A stretch of DNA of 9,234 nt. Source: Chloroflexota bacterium (lineage in GTDB: Bacteria > Chloroflexota > Anaerolineae > Promineifilales > Promineifilaceae). Positions 1 to 6,588 of this stretch are shown piece by piece (position 1 is the stretch's first letter; each line of letters begins with the position of its first letter). The notes under the pieces were generated by a model, which made no database searches, was not told the origin of the DNA, and was given only the letters and a program-made list of their open reading frames with translations. Location of the stretch: NCBI GenBank assembly GCA_020353135.1, contig CP070688.1, positions 4,271,381 to 4,280,614 on the forward strand, read 5' to 3'. Position numbers and translations under genes: made by a program.

Positions 1-1
1 C

Positions 2-208
2 GTCTTGGCCTATCTTGCCGAGCGGGAGTTACTGCCCGGCCGCCAGGTGACCGTGGTGGAAGTTGCCCCGCTGGAAGGCCCGCTGACCCTCCAGGTGGCC
101 GAGCCGGCCGATGGCCAAGAAACCGCCCGCGAGGTTGTGCTGGGCATGGCCCTGGCCAAATTGGTACTGGTAGATTCCGCCGATAGCACGCCGCAGGTAG
201 ATCCATGA
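2..208 (+). CDS. DtxR/MntR-family metalloregulator, C-terminal part (5' truncated by window)
   Basis: The reading frame is open from the left edge to TGA at 206-208, so only the last 68 residues are seen. They look like the SH3-like (FeoA-type) C-terminal domain of DtxR/IdeR/MntR regulators: a stretch ending LAERELLPG, then a beta-rich segment VTVVEVAPLEGPL, and a closing LGMALAKLVLVD that resembles the LGxxLAxxIxV ending of this family. The DNA-binding and metal-binding N-terminal domains lie outside the window. Its stop overlaps the feoA start (ATGA), so the two are translationally coupled. From family knowledge it would be expected to repress iron or manganese uptake genes when metal is plentiful, and its place at the head of feoAB fits that. 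A tandem FeoA-domain protein is the alternative, which cannot be excluded without the missing N-terminus. Confidence 0.78.
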   Translation, partial: VLAYLAERELLPGRQVTVVEVAPLEGPLTLQVAEPADGQETAREVVLGMALAKLVLVDSADSTPQVDP

Positions 209-459
209 GTGAAGCAATTCCCCTAAGCCGGCTGGAACCGGGACAGCGCGCTGCCATCGTCCGCATTGGCGGGAACGGCCAGGTCCGGCGCCGGTACCTG
301 GAGATGGGCTTTGTCAGGGGAGAGGAAGTCAGCGTAGAGCGCGTCGCTCCTCTCGGCGATCCGGTCGAATACCGGGTGAAGGGCTACCATCTCTCTCTCC
401 GGCGGGCCGACGCCGAGAACATCATAGTTAATCTACTTGATCAGGAAGACAATGGCTGA
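205..459 (+). CDS. feoA: FeoA, ferrous iron transport accessory protein
   Basis: This is an 84-residue protein, the usual size for stand-alone FeoA. It has the SH3-like fold signature in order: [17 protein letters not shown] near residues 7-23, [15 protein letters not shown] near 28-42, then [22 protein letters not shown] near 46-67. FeoA is a cytoplasmic protein thought to act on the FeoB permease during Fe(II) uptake. The ATG at 205 is preceded by AGGT (195-198) with 6 bases of spacing. It overlaps the upstream regulator stop by 4 bases, and its own stop overlaps feoB by 8 bases. This tight coupling implies one polycistronic message. Confidence 0.95.
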   Translation: MSEAIPLSRLEPGQRAAIVRIGGNGQVRRRYLEMGFVRGEEVSVERVAPLGDPVEYRVKGYHLSLRRADAENIIVNLLDQEDNG

Positions 460-2707
460 TTTGACGATAGGATTGGCTGGCAATCCCAACGCCGGCAAGA
501 GTACGATTTTCAACGCTCTGACCGGGCTGCGGCAGCATACCGGAAACTGGCCCGGCAAAACCGTCGAGAAGAAGACCGGCCGGCGAGAATTTGGCGACCT
601 GGCCATTGAATTCGTCGATCTGCCGGGCACCTATAGCCTGGCTGCCTATTCGCCGGACGAAATCGTGGCTCGGGATTTTATCGTCGGCGAGCATCCTGAC
701 GCCGTGATATGCGTCGTGGACGCCACCAACCTGGAACGCAATCTATACCTGGTAGTCCAGGTGCTGGAATTGGGCGTGCCGGTCGTCGTCGCCCTTAACA
801 TGGCCGACCAGGCTCGCTCAAATGGCGTCGCCATCGACACGGCGCGACTATCCCAGTTACTGGCCGGCGCGCCTATCGTGCCTACGGTGGCCAAGCGCGG
901 CGAAGGCATCGAGCAGTTGCTGGCGACGACGGTGAAACTAGTCAGGGAGCAACGGCCGCAGGTCGCGGTTGAATCGGCCGGCGGCGGCCAAGTGCGCGGC
1001 GCTCCCCAAAGCAACTGCCGCTGTCAAATTGACGAGCGGCACGCTTTTCAGGTTGAGTACGATCAGCGGATCGAATCGGCCATTGGCGATCTAAGCGCTT
1101 CACTTGAGTCCAGCCAGGTGCCTCTGAACGGATACTGCACGCGCTGGTTGTCCCTGAAGCTGCTTGAGGGCGAGACTGACATCGTCGAGGAAGTCGCCGG
1201 TATGCCGGGCGGTTCGACCGTGGTAGATACAGCCGCGACGCAAGTCGCCGATCTGGAGTCATTCTACCAGGATGAGTTAGACATGGTGACGGCCGATCAA
1301 CGCTACACGACCGTCAGCGCCATCAGCCGCCAGGTGGTAAGTCATTCCTCCAGCGGCCGGATAACATTGTCGGAGCGTATTGACCGTATCGTCACTAATC
1401 GCCTGATCGGTTTGCCCATTTTCCTGGCGGTAATGTACGTCGTTTTCAGATTGGTGATCGATGTCTCGGCCCCTTACCTGGACTGGATCGACGGAGTGGT
1501 TAACGGGCCCATTGCCGCTGGCCTTTCTTCATTCCTGTTGTGGCTGAACGTTCCTGACTGGTTTCATTCTCTGGTCATCGACGGGGTCGTGGCCGGCGTC
1601 GGCGGCATCTTGACCTTTGTGCCCGGCCTGATCGCCTTGTTTTTCTTCCTGGCCGTCCTGGAGGATTCGGGCTATCTGGCCCGGGCAGCCTTTGTCATGG
1701 ATCGTTTCATGCAGTTCATTGGTTTGCATGGCAAGTCGGTGATCCCGTTGATGCTAGGCTTCGGCTGCGCTGTTCCGGCCGTTTATGCGACCCGAACCAT
1801 CGCCAACAGGCGCAACCGGTTGCTAACGGCCTTGCTGATCCCCTTCATGTCATGCTCGGCCCGACTGCCCGTCTATGTTGTATTCGCCATGGCATTCTTT
1901 GGCGCCCAAGCCAGCACGGTCATCTGGCTCATGTACGTGCTGGGCATTGCCGTGGCCATCCTCGTCGGTTTCATCTTTTCGCGCACCGTATTGAAGCCTG
2001 ACGAGTCATCAGCCTTCGTGATGGAACTGCCCCCGTACCGCATGCCGACTCTCAAAGGATTGGGTTTGCACACCTGGGAAAATACGCGTGAGTTCATCCG
2101 CAACGCCGGGACGGTCATTCTGGCCATTTCGATCGTCATGTGGCTGCTGCTTAATCTCCCCTGGGGCGTCGAGAAACAAGAACAGTCACTGTACGGGCAG
2201 TTTAGCACGACCGTGGCCCCGGTTCTGGAACCGACCGGATTTGGCAGCTACGAGAACGCCGGCGCATTGTTAACCGGGCTCATCGCCAAAGAGTTGGTGG
2301 TTAGTACGCTATCCCAAGTTTATGGCAGCGTCACGGCCGAAGCCGAAATGGCGCCGGGCACCATTGGCGCTGAGTTAAGGGCCATCGTCGTCGGTTTCTT
2401 TCAGGCTACAGTCGACGCATTTCGGGCTCTGATCAGCCTGATCCCGGGCATCAACCTGGCTGGCGATGATGGACAGGTCGAAGACACGGCGCTCAGCCAG
2501 GCGCTGCAGGACCACTTCACGGCGCTCACCGCCCTGGCCTTCCTGGTATTCGTCTTGCTCTACGTGCCTTGCATCGCGACGATGGGCGCTATCAAGCAAG
2601 AATTCGGTGGCCGTTGGGCGGCCTCGGCGGCGATCTATCAGACGTCATTCGCCTGGCTGGCGGCCGTGCTTGTGTTCCAGGGCGGCCGGTTGCTAGGATT
2701 TGGGTAA
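452..2707 (+). CDS. feoB: FeoB, ferrous iron permease with N-terminal GTPase domain
   Basis: This 751-residue inner-membrane Fe(II) transporter has the normal FeoB length. The G domain is complete: P-loop GNPNAGKST (10-18), switch-I Thr37 in NWPGKTV, DLPG (56-59), NMAD (116-119) and a G5-like region near 143-153. A helical cytosolic domain follows, including [11 protein letters not shown]. The membrane part starts near residue 319 and contains both Gate motifs: GFGCAVPA (436-443, Cys439) and YVPCIAT (Cys707). The conserved [11 protein letters not shown] (465-475) is also present. I chose ATG 452 because AGGAAG (443-448) precedes it and the protein then begins at the usual place before the P-loop. 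An in-frame TTG at 437 would add five residues. An insertion of roughly 30 residues (about 172-200), with Cys189 and Cys191, separates the G domain from the helical domain. Confidence 0.97.
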   Translation: MADLTIGLAGNPNAGKSTIFNALTGLRQHTGNWPGKTVEKKTGRREFGDLAIEFVDLPGTYSLAAYSPDEIVARDFIVGEHPDAVICVVDATNLERNLYLVVQVLELGVPVVVALNMADQARSNGVAIDTARLSQLLAGAPIVPTVAKRGEGIEQLLATTVKLVREQRPQVAVESAGGGQVRGAPQSNCRCQIDERHAFQVEYDQRIESAIGDLSASLESSQVPLNGYCTRWLSLKLLEGETDIVEEVAGMPGGSTVVDTAATQVADLESFYQDELDMVTADQRYTTVSAISRQVVSHSSSGRITLSERIDRIVTNRLIGLPIFLAVMYVVFRLVIDVSAPYLDWIDGVVNGPIAAGLSSFLLWLNVPDWFHSLVIDGVVAGVGGILTFVPGLIALFFFLAVLEDSGYLARAAFVMDRFMQFIGLHGKSVIPLMLGFGCAVPAVYATRTIANRRNRLLTALLIPFMSCSARLPVYVVFAMAFFGAQASTVIWLMYVLGIAVAILVGFIFSRTVLKPDESSAFVMELPPYRMPTLKGLGLHTWENTREFIRNAGTVILAISIVMWLLLNLPWGVEKQEQSLYGQFSTTVAPVLEPTGFGSYENAGALLTGLIAKELVVSTLSQVYGSVTAEAEMAPGTIGAELRAIVVGFFQATVDAFRALISLIPGINLAGDDGQVEDTALSQALQDHFTALTALAFLVFVLLYVPCIATMGAIKQEFGGRWAASAAIYQTSFAWLAAVLVFQGGRLLGFG

Positions 2708-2742
2708 GCCGCCTGATGGCGACCATTGAGTGAGAGGCAAAT

Positions 2743-3009
2743 ATGTTAAGCCGGCTGGTGCATCTGCTAGAAGAAAACGAGGGGGAAATTGACCTGGCCG
2801 CCATCAGCCGCTCGCTGAACGCCCAGCCCAGCGCAGTATCCGGCATGTTGGAAATGCTGGCCCGCAAGGGGCGCCTGATCGAAATCGGCCCTACTTGCGG
2901 CGTCTGCGACACCTGTGGGCTGAGCAGCCAATGCGTCTTGCCAGCCCGCAGGATCAAGCGCTACCAGGTCGTCAACCGGAATCAATTCCGGGCCCCCGCA
3001 AGTCCCTAG
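2743..3009 (+). CDS. FeoC-like winged-helix protein with four-cysteine cluster motif
   Basis: This 88-residue protein starts at ATG 2743, with AGAGG (2733-2737) five bases upstream, 35 bases after feoB. Residues 1-48 fit a small winged helix (LVHLLEENEGEIDLAAISR, then a recognition-helix-like segment and RKGRLIEIG). Residues 52-64 hold Cys52, Cys55, Cys58 and Cys64 in CGVCDTCGLSSQC, followed by a basic stretch ending KRYQVV. FeoC proteins share this arrangement of a winged helix and a Cys-rich wing, and some bind an oxygen-sensitive Fe-S cluster. Proposed roles include protecting FeoB from proteolysis or modulating it. Position and fold support FeoC-like; direct regulation of transcription is less certain. 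It closes the operon; the convergent kinase gene ends 92 bases away. Confidence 0.82.
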   Translation: MLSRLVHLLEENEGEIDLAAISRSLNAQPSAVSGMLEMLARKGRLIEIGPTCGVCDTCGLSSQCVLPARRIKRYQVVNRNQFRAPASP

Positions 3010-3100
3010 CTTGAATCAGGTCCTGTCTGCGAACTAACAGAAGATAGTGAATCGAATTCTAGCCGGCTGACAGATTTACTCTGGGACGCAGACGAGCAGG

Positions 3101-4027
3101 TTAACCGGGCAACGTGAAGTTGGGCCAGCGGCGGCCGCTCCCTTCGACTGGAACGATCATCTGTACCGCGCCGGGCCAGATCTGTACCTCCACGGGTTGA
3201 TTACCTAATAAGTCGCCATCCCCCTGCACCGGCAGCGGCTGTTCAGAGGTTACCAGGATGCTGTTTCGGGCGCTCCAATAACGCAGGTTGCGGTTTCGCC
3301 GCGGCCGGCCGGGTACCAAGATGTCGTAAATCACGCCAAAGATGTCGATTAGATTTCGGGCGCGCATTATGACGATGTCGATTTGACCGTCGTCGGGGGA
3401 GATATGCGGTCCCCAGCGCAAAGGGCCGGTCAAGGTGCTGACATTGGTTAACAGAACATCGGCCGCCTTCTCCTGTCGCTTATGACCGTCGGCCACGATG
3501 GTGAAAACGTGAGGCTGCATGCCCATGATCAATTTGATGATGCCCCAGACATAGGCCAGTTTCCCGTAGCGGCGCTTGTCTTCCTGGCTGGTGGTTTCCA
3601 TGGCCAGAGCGTCAAGGCCGATACCGACCGACAACACAAAGAATTGTTGGCCTAACTGCAAAGCGTCGATGGCCCTCAACTTGTGCTCACCGGCCAATAA
3701 CTGGCAAGCCTTGTTCAGGTTAAGAGGTATATGCAGCTCCTGGGCGACGACATTGGTTGTGCCGGTGGGCAGGATGCCAAGCGGCACATTGCTGTTGGCC
3801 AGACCGTCAACAACGGCCGACAAAGTGCCGTCGCCGCCGGCGGCCACGACCATGTCCACACCCCGGCCGACGCTGGCTCGAACGGCTTCGTCGACTGGTT
3901 CGTCGACTTTCGTCTCGTGAATGGTGACTCGCCACGAATCGGGGTCAAAATGGCGAGCCACGGCCTGGCGCACCTCGGCCGCATTGGACCGGCCGGCGAC
4001 GGGATTAAGAACGACGAACAGTTTCAC
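3101..4027 (-). CDS. Diacylglycerol kinase family lipid kinase (DagK/YegS-like)
   Basis: This 308-residue protein matches the DAGK catalytic fold. It shows NPVAG (8-12) in the first strand, the nucleotide-binding GGDGT (64-68), LPTGTTN (86-92) and GIGLDA (135-140). SPDDGQIDIVI follows in the C-terminal beta-sandwich, with QGDGD near the end. Family members phosphorylate diacylglycerol or related lipids with ATP at the cytoplasmic membrane face, feeding phosphatidate back into phospholipid synthesis; the exact substrate cannot be read from sequence. The start is GTG at 4025-4027, with only a weak GAGTGG seven bases upstream, and it opens directly into the KLFVVLNP strand. It lies 28 bases downstream of aroE on the same strand and is probably cotranscribed. 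I see no convincing terminator between it and the convergent feo operon. Confidence 0.9.
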   Translation of the reverse strand: MKLFVVLNPVAGRSNAAEVRQAVARHFDPDSWRVTIHETKVDEPVDEAVRASVGRGVDMVVAAGGDGTLSAVVDGLANSNVPLGILPTGTTNVVAQELHIPLNLNKACQLLAGEHKLRAIDALQLGQQFFVLSVGIGLDALAMETTSQEDKRRYGKLAYVWGIIKLIMGMQPHVFTIVADGHKRQEKAADVLLTNVSTLTGPLRWGPHISPDDGQIDIVIMRARNLIDIFGVIYDILVPGRPRRNRNLRYWSARNSILVTSEQPLPVQGDGDLLGNQPVEVQIWPGAVQMIVPVEGSGRRWPNFTLPG

Positions 4028-4055
4028 TCTATACCACTCAATGTCTTAGGCTGCC

Positions 4056-4922
4056 TTAGTCGAGTCCGAAAGCCTCGGCCAGCGCCTGGTGCATGACCTC
4101 GACCGGCGGTTCGTGGCCGGTCCACATTTTGAAACCAATGGCCCCTTGGGCGACCAACATGCCCAGGCCGTCTAGCGTTCGCCCGCCGCGGGCCCTGGCC
4201 TCGTCCAAAAAGGGCGTCTGGGGTGGATTCGGGATTACATCGCAAACGACCATCGAAGCATTAATAGTGTCATAATCGACCTTCGGCCTGGCGGTGATGT
4301 CTGGATACAGGCCGATGGAGGTAGCGTTGATCAGAACGTCCGTCCCAGCCGGGATATGATAGATGTCATCCCAGGGGACGAAGTCGGCTGGTGTTTCAGT
4401 GTTTGTGTTTAGTAGATCGACCAATGCCTGCCCGCGCTCGGCGGACCGATTGACCACCTCGATGTGAGCGGCCTTGGCCAGGGCTAACTCGACGGTAATG
4501 GCCCGCGCCGCGCCGCCTGCGCCCAGCACCACGACTCTTTTGCCGGCCGGATCCATCCCGGCATCATTTCGCAGCGATGCGAGGAATCCTTTGCCGTCCG
4601 TGTTCTCGCCGATTAGCCGGTCGCCTTCGCGGCGAACCGTGTTCACCGCGCCCATCAAGCGGGCGTCATCGCTGACCTCATCCAGGTATTGGAGGACTTC
4701 TACCTTGTGGGGAATAGTCAGGTTGATGCCGCGCATATTGAAGGCCCGCAGCCCTTGCACGGCGTCGGCCAGATCGGCCGGCCGGACCTCGATAGTCAGA
4801 TAACGCCAATTCAGGCCCAGCGCCCGAAAGGCAGCTTCTTGCATGACAATTGTTGGATTCTCGGCTACCGGATAGCCAAAAACACCCACCAGTTCGGCTT
4901 TGTAGTTAACCTCTTCTGTCAT
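4056..4922 (-). CDS. aroE: Shikimate dehydrogenase-family protein with atypical substrate motif
   Basis: This 288-residue two-domain protein should catalyse NADP-dependent reduction of 3-dehydroshikimate to shikimate for aromatic amino acid synthesis. Seen directly: NLTIPHK with the catalytic Lys73, GAVNT (91-95), ENTDGKGF with Asp109, the Rossmann motif GAGGAAR (134-140), NRS (158-160) that in this family favours NADP, NATSIGL, and a C-terminal DGLGMLVAQGA. Unusual: where typical AroE has HSLSP with the two substrate-binding serines (SxS), this protein has ENPTI (21-25), giving Asn22 and Thr24. The usual VYNP segment reads VIPNPPQT. ATG 4922 is preferred, with GGATGG eight bases upstream. 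ATG 4934 would add four residues but has AGG directly abutting it. A subclass acting on quinate or another polyol-type substrate is possible. Confidence 0.88.
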   Translation of the reverse strand: MTEEVNYKAELVGVFGYPVAENPTIVMQEAAFRALGLNWRYLTIEVRPADLADAVQGLRAFNMRGINLTIPHKVEVLQYLDEVSDDARLMGAVNTVRREGDRLIGENTDGKGFLASLRNDAGMDPAGKRVVVLGAGGAARAITVELALAKAAHIEVVNRSAERGQALVDLLNTNTETPADFVPWDDIYHIPAGTDVLINATSIGLYPDITARPKVDYDTINASMVVCDVIPNPPQTPFLDEARARGGRTLDGLGMLVAQGAIGFKMWTGHEPPVEVMHQALAEAFGLD

Positions 4923-4999
4923 AAACGTGACCATCCTACGTAACTGGCTTCATTCTCTCGAGTAGCTAGCGACGCTTTTGCGCTGACTGGCCGCCGGCT

Positions 5000-5014
5000 C
5001 GCACTAATTGTGCG
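5000..5014. repeat. Short inverted repeat over the aroE promoter -10
   Basis: The arms CGCAC and GTGCG are perfectly complementary around a 5-base TAATT centre. It overlaps the candidate -10 hexamer and start point of the minus-strand promoter. A 5-bp stem is short and may be chance; its placement is the only reason to list it. Confidence 0.3.
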
Positions 5015-5036
5015 CCAGGATCGGCCGGGTTGTCAA
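5007..5036 (-). promoter_or_regulatory. Candidate sigma70-type promoter for aroE-lipid kinase unit
   Basis: Read on the minus strand, a perfect -35 TTGACA (complement of 5031-5036) is followed after 18 bases by CACAAT (complement of 5007-5012), four of six matches to TATAAT. Transcription would begin near 5000, giving a leader of about 80 bases to the aroE start at 4922. No other gene lies between. An inverted repeat CGCAC/GTGCG at 5000-5014 covers the -10 and presumed start, which could be an operator or a leader hairpin. Confidence 0.5.
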
Positions 5037-5167
5037 TGTTGCCCGGCAACCTGCAACTGTCCGCCAGGCAATACTAGACCGGCGTGCAATGGTGTTGAAT
5101 ATGGAGTAAGCGAGACGGCGATTATTGGTGGAATTCGGGAGCGCCAGATGCCAGGTGATAGTTCCCC
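5037..5167. other. Gene-free spacer
   Basis: This lies between the aroE promoter and the minus-strand terminator. Together with the aroE leader (4923-5006) it makes up the roughly 250 bases without a gene. I see no convincing coding frame, repeat or RNA here. A short plus-strand frame (5010-5192) begins at a non-ATG codon without a ribosome binding site, runs through the promoter and terminator stem, and is judged spurious. Confidence 0.6.
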
Positions 5168-5211
5168 AAAAAAGGCGATAGGCCGGACTTAGGGGGCAAG
5201 TCCGGCCTATC
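5168..5211 (-). terminator. Strong intrinsic terminator of the small Cys-rich gene
   Basis: The arms at 5177-5190 and 5198-5211 are perfectly complementary over 14 bp (GATAGGCCGGACTT and its complement), with a 7-base loop. On the minus strand the stem is followed by GCC and then six T (complement of A6 at 5168-5173), the classic rho-independent layout. On the plus strand there is no T-tract after the stem, so it works for minus-strand transcription. It begins 26 bases beyond the stop codon of the minus-strand gene at 5238-5468 and also insulates aroE from it. Confidence 0.87.
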
Positions 5212-5237
5212 CAAACCCTTGCACAGAACAGGAGGAA

Positions 5238-5468
5238 TCACACTGTTGGTTGGAAAGGATCGTCGCCTACTTCGTTGTAAGCCCACTTACAGGAGAACCC
5301 TGCGAGGTTGCAAGCGGTTCCCAGCGAACATTTGCGTGCTGCGACGCGATATCCGGGGAAGTCCGGCAAGACTTCGGCGGGATAAATCCTGCGTTCCATC
5401 TTACGGGCTTCCGCCTTAATGCGGTCACACCATCTTTCACTCGTGGTTACCCACGCTTCGTAAGCCAT
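5238..5468 (-). CDS. Small cysteine-containing protein of unknown function
   Basis: This 76-residue protein is not assigned to a family I can name. It has a charged helical N-terminus (SERWCDRIKAEARKMERR, 10-27), a short linker PAEVLPDFPGY, then a compact region with Cys47, Cys53 and Cys60 in KCSLGTACNLAGFSCKW and a tail DDPFQP. There is no signal peptide or membrane segment, so it should be cytoplasmic. Four cysteines (with Cys14) could bind a metal or cluster, but the spacing is not a standard zinc ribbon. Support for a real gene: protein-like composition, codon use like the neighbours, and a strong terminator 26 bases after its stop. Against: no good Shine-Dalgarno at normal spacing (AAGGA lies about 16 bases upstream of ATG 5468). 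An antisense frame is open over most of the span. Confidence 0.62.
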   Translation of the reverse strand: MAYEAWVTTSERWCDRIKAEARKMERRIYPAEVLPDFPGYRVAARKCSLGTACNLAGFSCKWAYNEVGDDPFQPTV

Positions 5469-5500
5469 AGCGATGCTTCGACTTTCCTTTTAACCATCCA

Positions 5501-5522
5501 GTATGATATAAGCATATCTTAC
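5501..5522. repeat. Imperfect palindrome, candidate operator or leader hairpin
   Basis: The arms GTATGATAT and ATATCTTAC pair at eight of nine positions around a 4-base AAGC centre. It sits 33 bases upstream of the start codon of the minus-strand small gene, where a repressor site or leader hairpin would lie. No known regulator consensus is recognised. Confidence 0.4.
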
Positions 5523-5544
5523 CACAACTAATACAAGTAGTGCC

Positions 5545-5572
5545 ATATGTCACACGATCACCTATGACATAT
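5545..5572. repeat. Inverted repeat ATATGTCA-N12-TGACATAT, candidate operator
   Basis: The two 8-base arms are perfect reverse complements with 12 bases between them. The centre is about 67 bases before the presumed start of the rightward transcript, a typical activator distance. The TGTCA/TGACA half-sites vaguely recall CRP/FNR-type boxes, but the spacing does not match that family, so the binding protein is unknown. Confidence 0.42.
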
Positions 5573-5590
5573 ATCACCCAATTCACGACA

Positions 5591-5619
5591 TTACCCGTGC
5601 GCGCCGTTTTGATTATAAT
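5591..5619 (+). promoter_or_regulatory. Promoter for the 83-codon ORF (and probably the hydrolase)
   Basis: A perfect TATAAT lies at 5614-5619. Seventeen bases upstream is a weak -35, TTACCC (5591-5596), matching TTGACA at three positions. The start would be near 5626, just before the AGGAG ribosome binding site (5627-5631), giving a leader of only about 10 bases. The weak -35 together with the upstream inverted repeat suggests activator dependence. Confidence 0.5.
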
Positions 5620-5636
5620 GCTATCCAGGAGTACTT

Positions 5637-5888
5637 ATGACACGTGCCGCTATTAGCTGGGAGCACGAATCGCCGGTACCTGACGATTATCGGCTCAATG
5701 AGTATTTGATAAGTAGAGACAGCCAGCTACATAGGGACGGAGTGGACATGGCTGGTCTGTTCCTAGACAGAGGCCAGGGATCTGCTGCGTTAGGCAATAA
5801 TGATGTTGAGCCTAATGGAGATCATCTAATTATCGATCATCGGAGGCCAGATCGAGTCTATGCGGTGGGTATAGGCGTGAACGGGTGA
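5637..5888 (+). CDS. Hypothetical 83-residue protein, possible gene remnant
   Basis: The start is well set: ATG 5637 follows AGGAG (5627-5631) at 5 bases, below a consensus TATAAT. The product has no signal peptide, membrane segment or motif I can assign. The stretch ISRDSQLHRDGVDMAGLFLDRG (about 25-46) faintly resembles the N-terminal DGxLHxxGVDLxxL of diaminopimelate-decarboxylase-type PLP enzymes, but no PLP-binding region follows, so at most this would be a truncated remnant. Codon use differs from neighbours, with ATA, AGA, AGG, CTA and TTA recurring in a short frame. It could be a recently acquired small gene, a decayed gene, or a leader ORF for the hydrolase 50 bases downstream. The ribosome binding site makes translation likely; function is unknown. 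Confidence 0.5.
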   Translation: MTRAAISWEHESPVPDDYRLNEYLISRDSQLHRDGVDMAGLFLDRGQGSAALGNNDVEPNGDHLIIDHRRPDRVYAVGIGVNG

Positions 5889-5938
5889 GCCGGTGAACAG
5901 TGACGGCTAAATGACGAAACTACAGGGAGGATCATGTT

Positions 5939-6577
5939 GTGACTGAAACGGAATCAAGACTGGAATTGCGACATCGGGAGGTCGGCCCATGGCCCATGAA
6001 TAGCTATGCTCTGGTGTGCCCGAATACGGGAGCCAGCGTGCTATTCGACCCTGGCGCGAATCCAGGGGCCCTGGAGGAGATGCTGAGCGGCAGCGAACCG
6101 ACGGCCATCCTTATTACCCACACGCACTTCGACCATATCGACGCACTAGACGCATTAAGATCCCGTCTGGAGGTTCCGGTCATGAGTCACGCCGGTCCCC
6201 ACGTGGACGATGTGCGACTATCGGCCGACCGGCATCTGGATACAGGCGATACGGTGCAAGTTGGCGATTTTGTCCTCAGGGTTCTTCATGCGCCGGGACA
6301 CACGGCCGATCAGATCTGTTTTCTGTTGGAGAACGATCATCGAGCCATCGTCGGCGATACGATCTTCGAAGGTGGACCTGGCAAAACCTGGTCGCCGGCC
6401 GGCTTCGACATCACGCGGCAAACCTTGCGACAGGTGGTCCTGCCGTGGTCCGACGAGACGATCTGTTATCCTGGACATGGCCCCAGCTTCCGCTTAGGTG
6501 ACCAGCGCCCGGCGATTGAGGCGTTCCTGGCAAAGGATCACGGCCGCTTCTCTGGCGATGCGACCTGGGATATGTGA
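5939..6577 (+). CDS. Metallo-beta-lactamase-fold hydrolase, glyoxalase II-like
   Basis: This 212-residue protein shows the full dinuclear metal site: HTHFDH (His61, His63, Asp65, His66), His121 in APGHT, Asp140 in VGDT and His180 in PGHG. The order and spacing fit the glyoxalase II-like group (YcbL-type) that hydrolyses thioesters such as S-lactoylglutathione; the physiological thioester is unknown. It has no signal peptide, so it is cytoplasmic. The start is GTG 5939, eight bases after a strong AGGGAGG (5924-5930); the nearby ATG at 5934 is in another frame and stops at once. It probably shares the promoter at 5591-5619 with the ORF 50 bases upstream. Its stop is only 11 bases from the stop of the convergent transpeptidase gene. 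Confidence 0.92.
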   Translation: MTETESRLELRHREVGPWPMNSYALVCPNTGASVLFDPGANPGALEEMLSGSEPTAILITHTHFDHIDALDALRSRLEVPVMSHAGPHVDDVRLSADRHLDTGDTVQVGDFVLRVLHAPGHTADQICFLLENDHRAIVGDTIFEGGPGKTWSPAGFDITRQTLRQVVLPWSDETICYPGHGPSFRLGDQRPAIEAFLAKDHGRFSGDATWDM

Positions 6578-6588
6578 TTCGTTAGTAG

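Larger units (their letters stand above)
5469..5636. promoter_or_regulatory. AT-rich divergent control region
   Basis: This spacer separates two genes transcribed away from each other and is clearly richer in A and T than the rest of the window. It holds two palindromes (5501-5522 and 5545-5572), a TATAAT for the rightward gene and several AT-rich -10-like words for the leftward gene. I could not choose a single leftward promoter. The layout suits a shared regulatory region with one or more DNA-binding proteins. Confidence 0.5.

Noticed and set aside
3025..3093. GTCTGCG ... CGCAGAC inverted repeat between the convergent feo and kinase genes
   Set aside because: 7-bp arms separated by 55 bases with no T-tract; expected by chance at about this frequency in a spacer of this size, so not called a terminator.
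5010..5192. Plus-strand Cys-rich 60-codon frame
   Set aside because: Non-ATG start without a ribosome binding site, overlapping the aroE promoter and running into the stem of the terminator; likely chance.
5250..5531. Plus-strand 93-codon frame antisense to the small Cys protein, with AGGAGG at 5230-5235
   Set aside because: It starts at TTG 14 bases from the AGGAGG, extends into the AT-rich control region and has no terminator or promoter in its orientation; the terminator fits the minus-strand gene.
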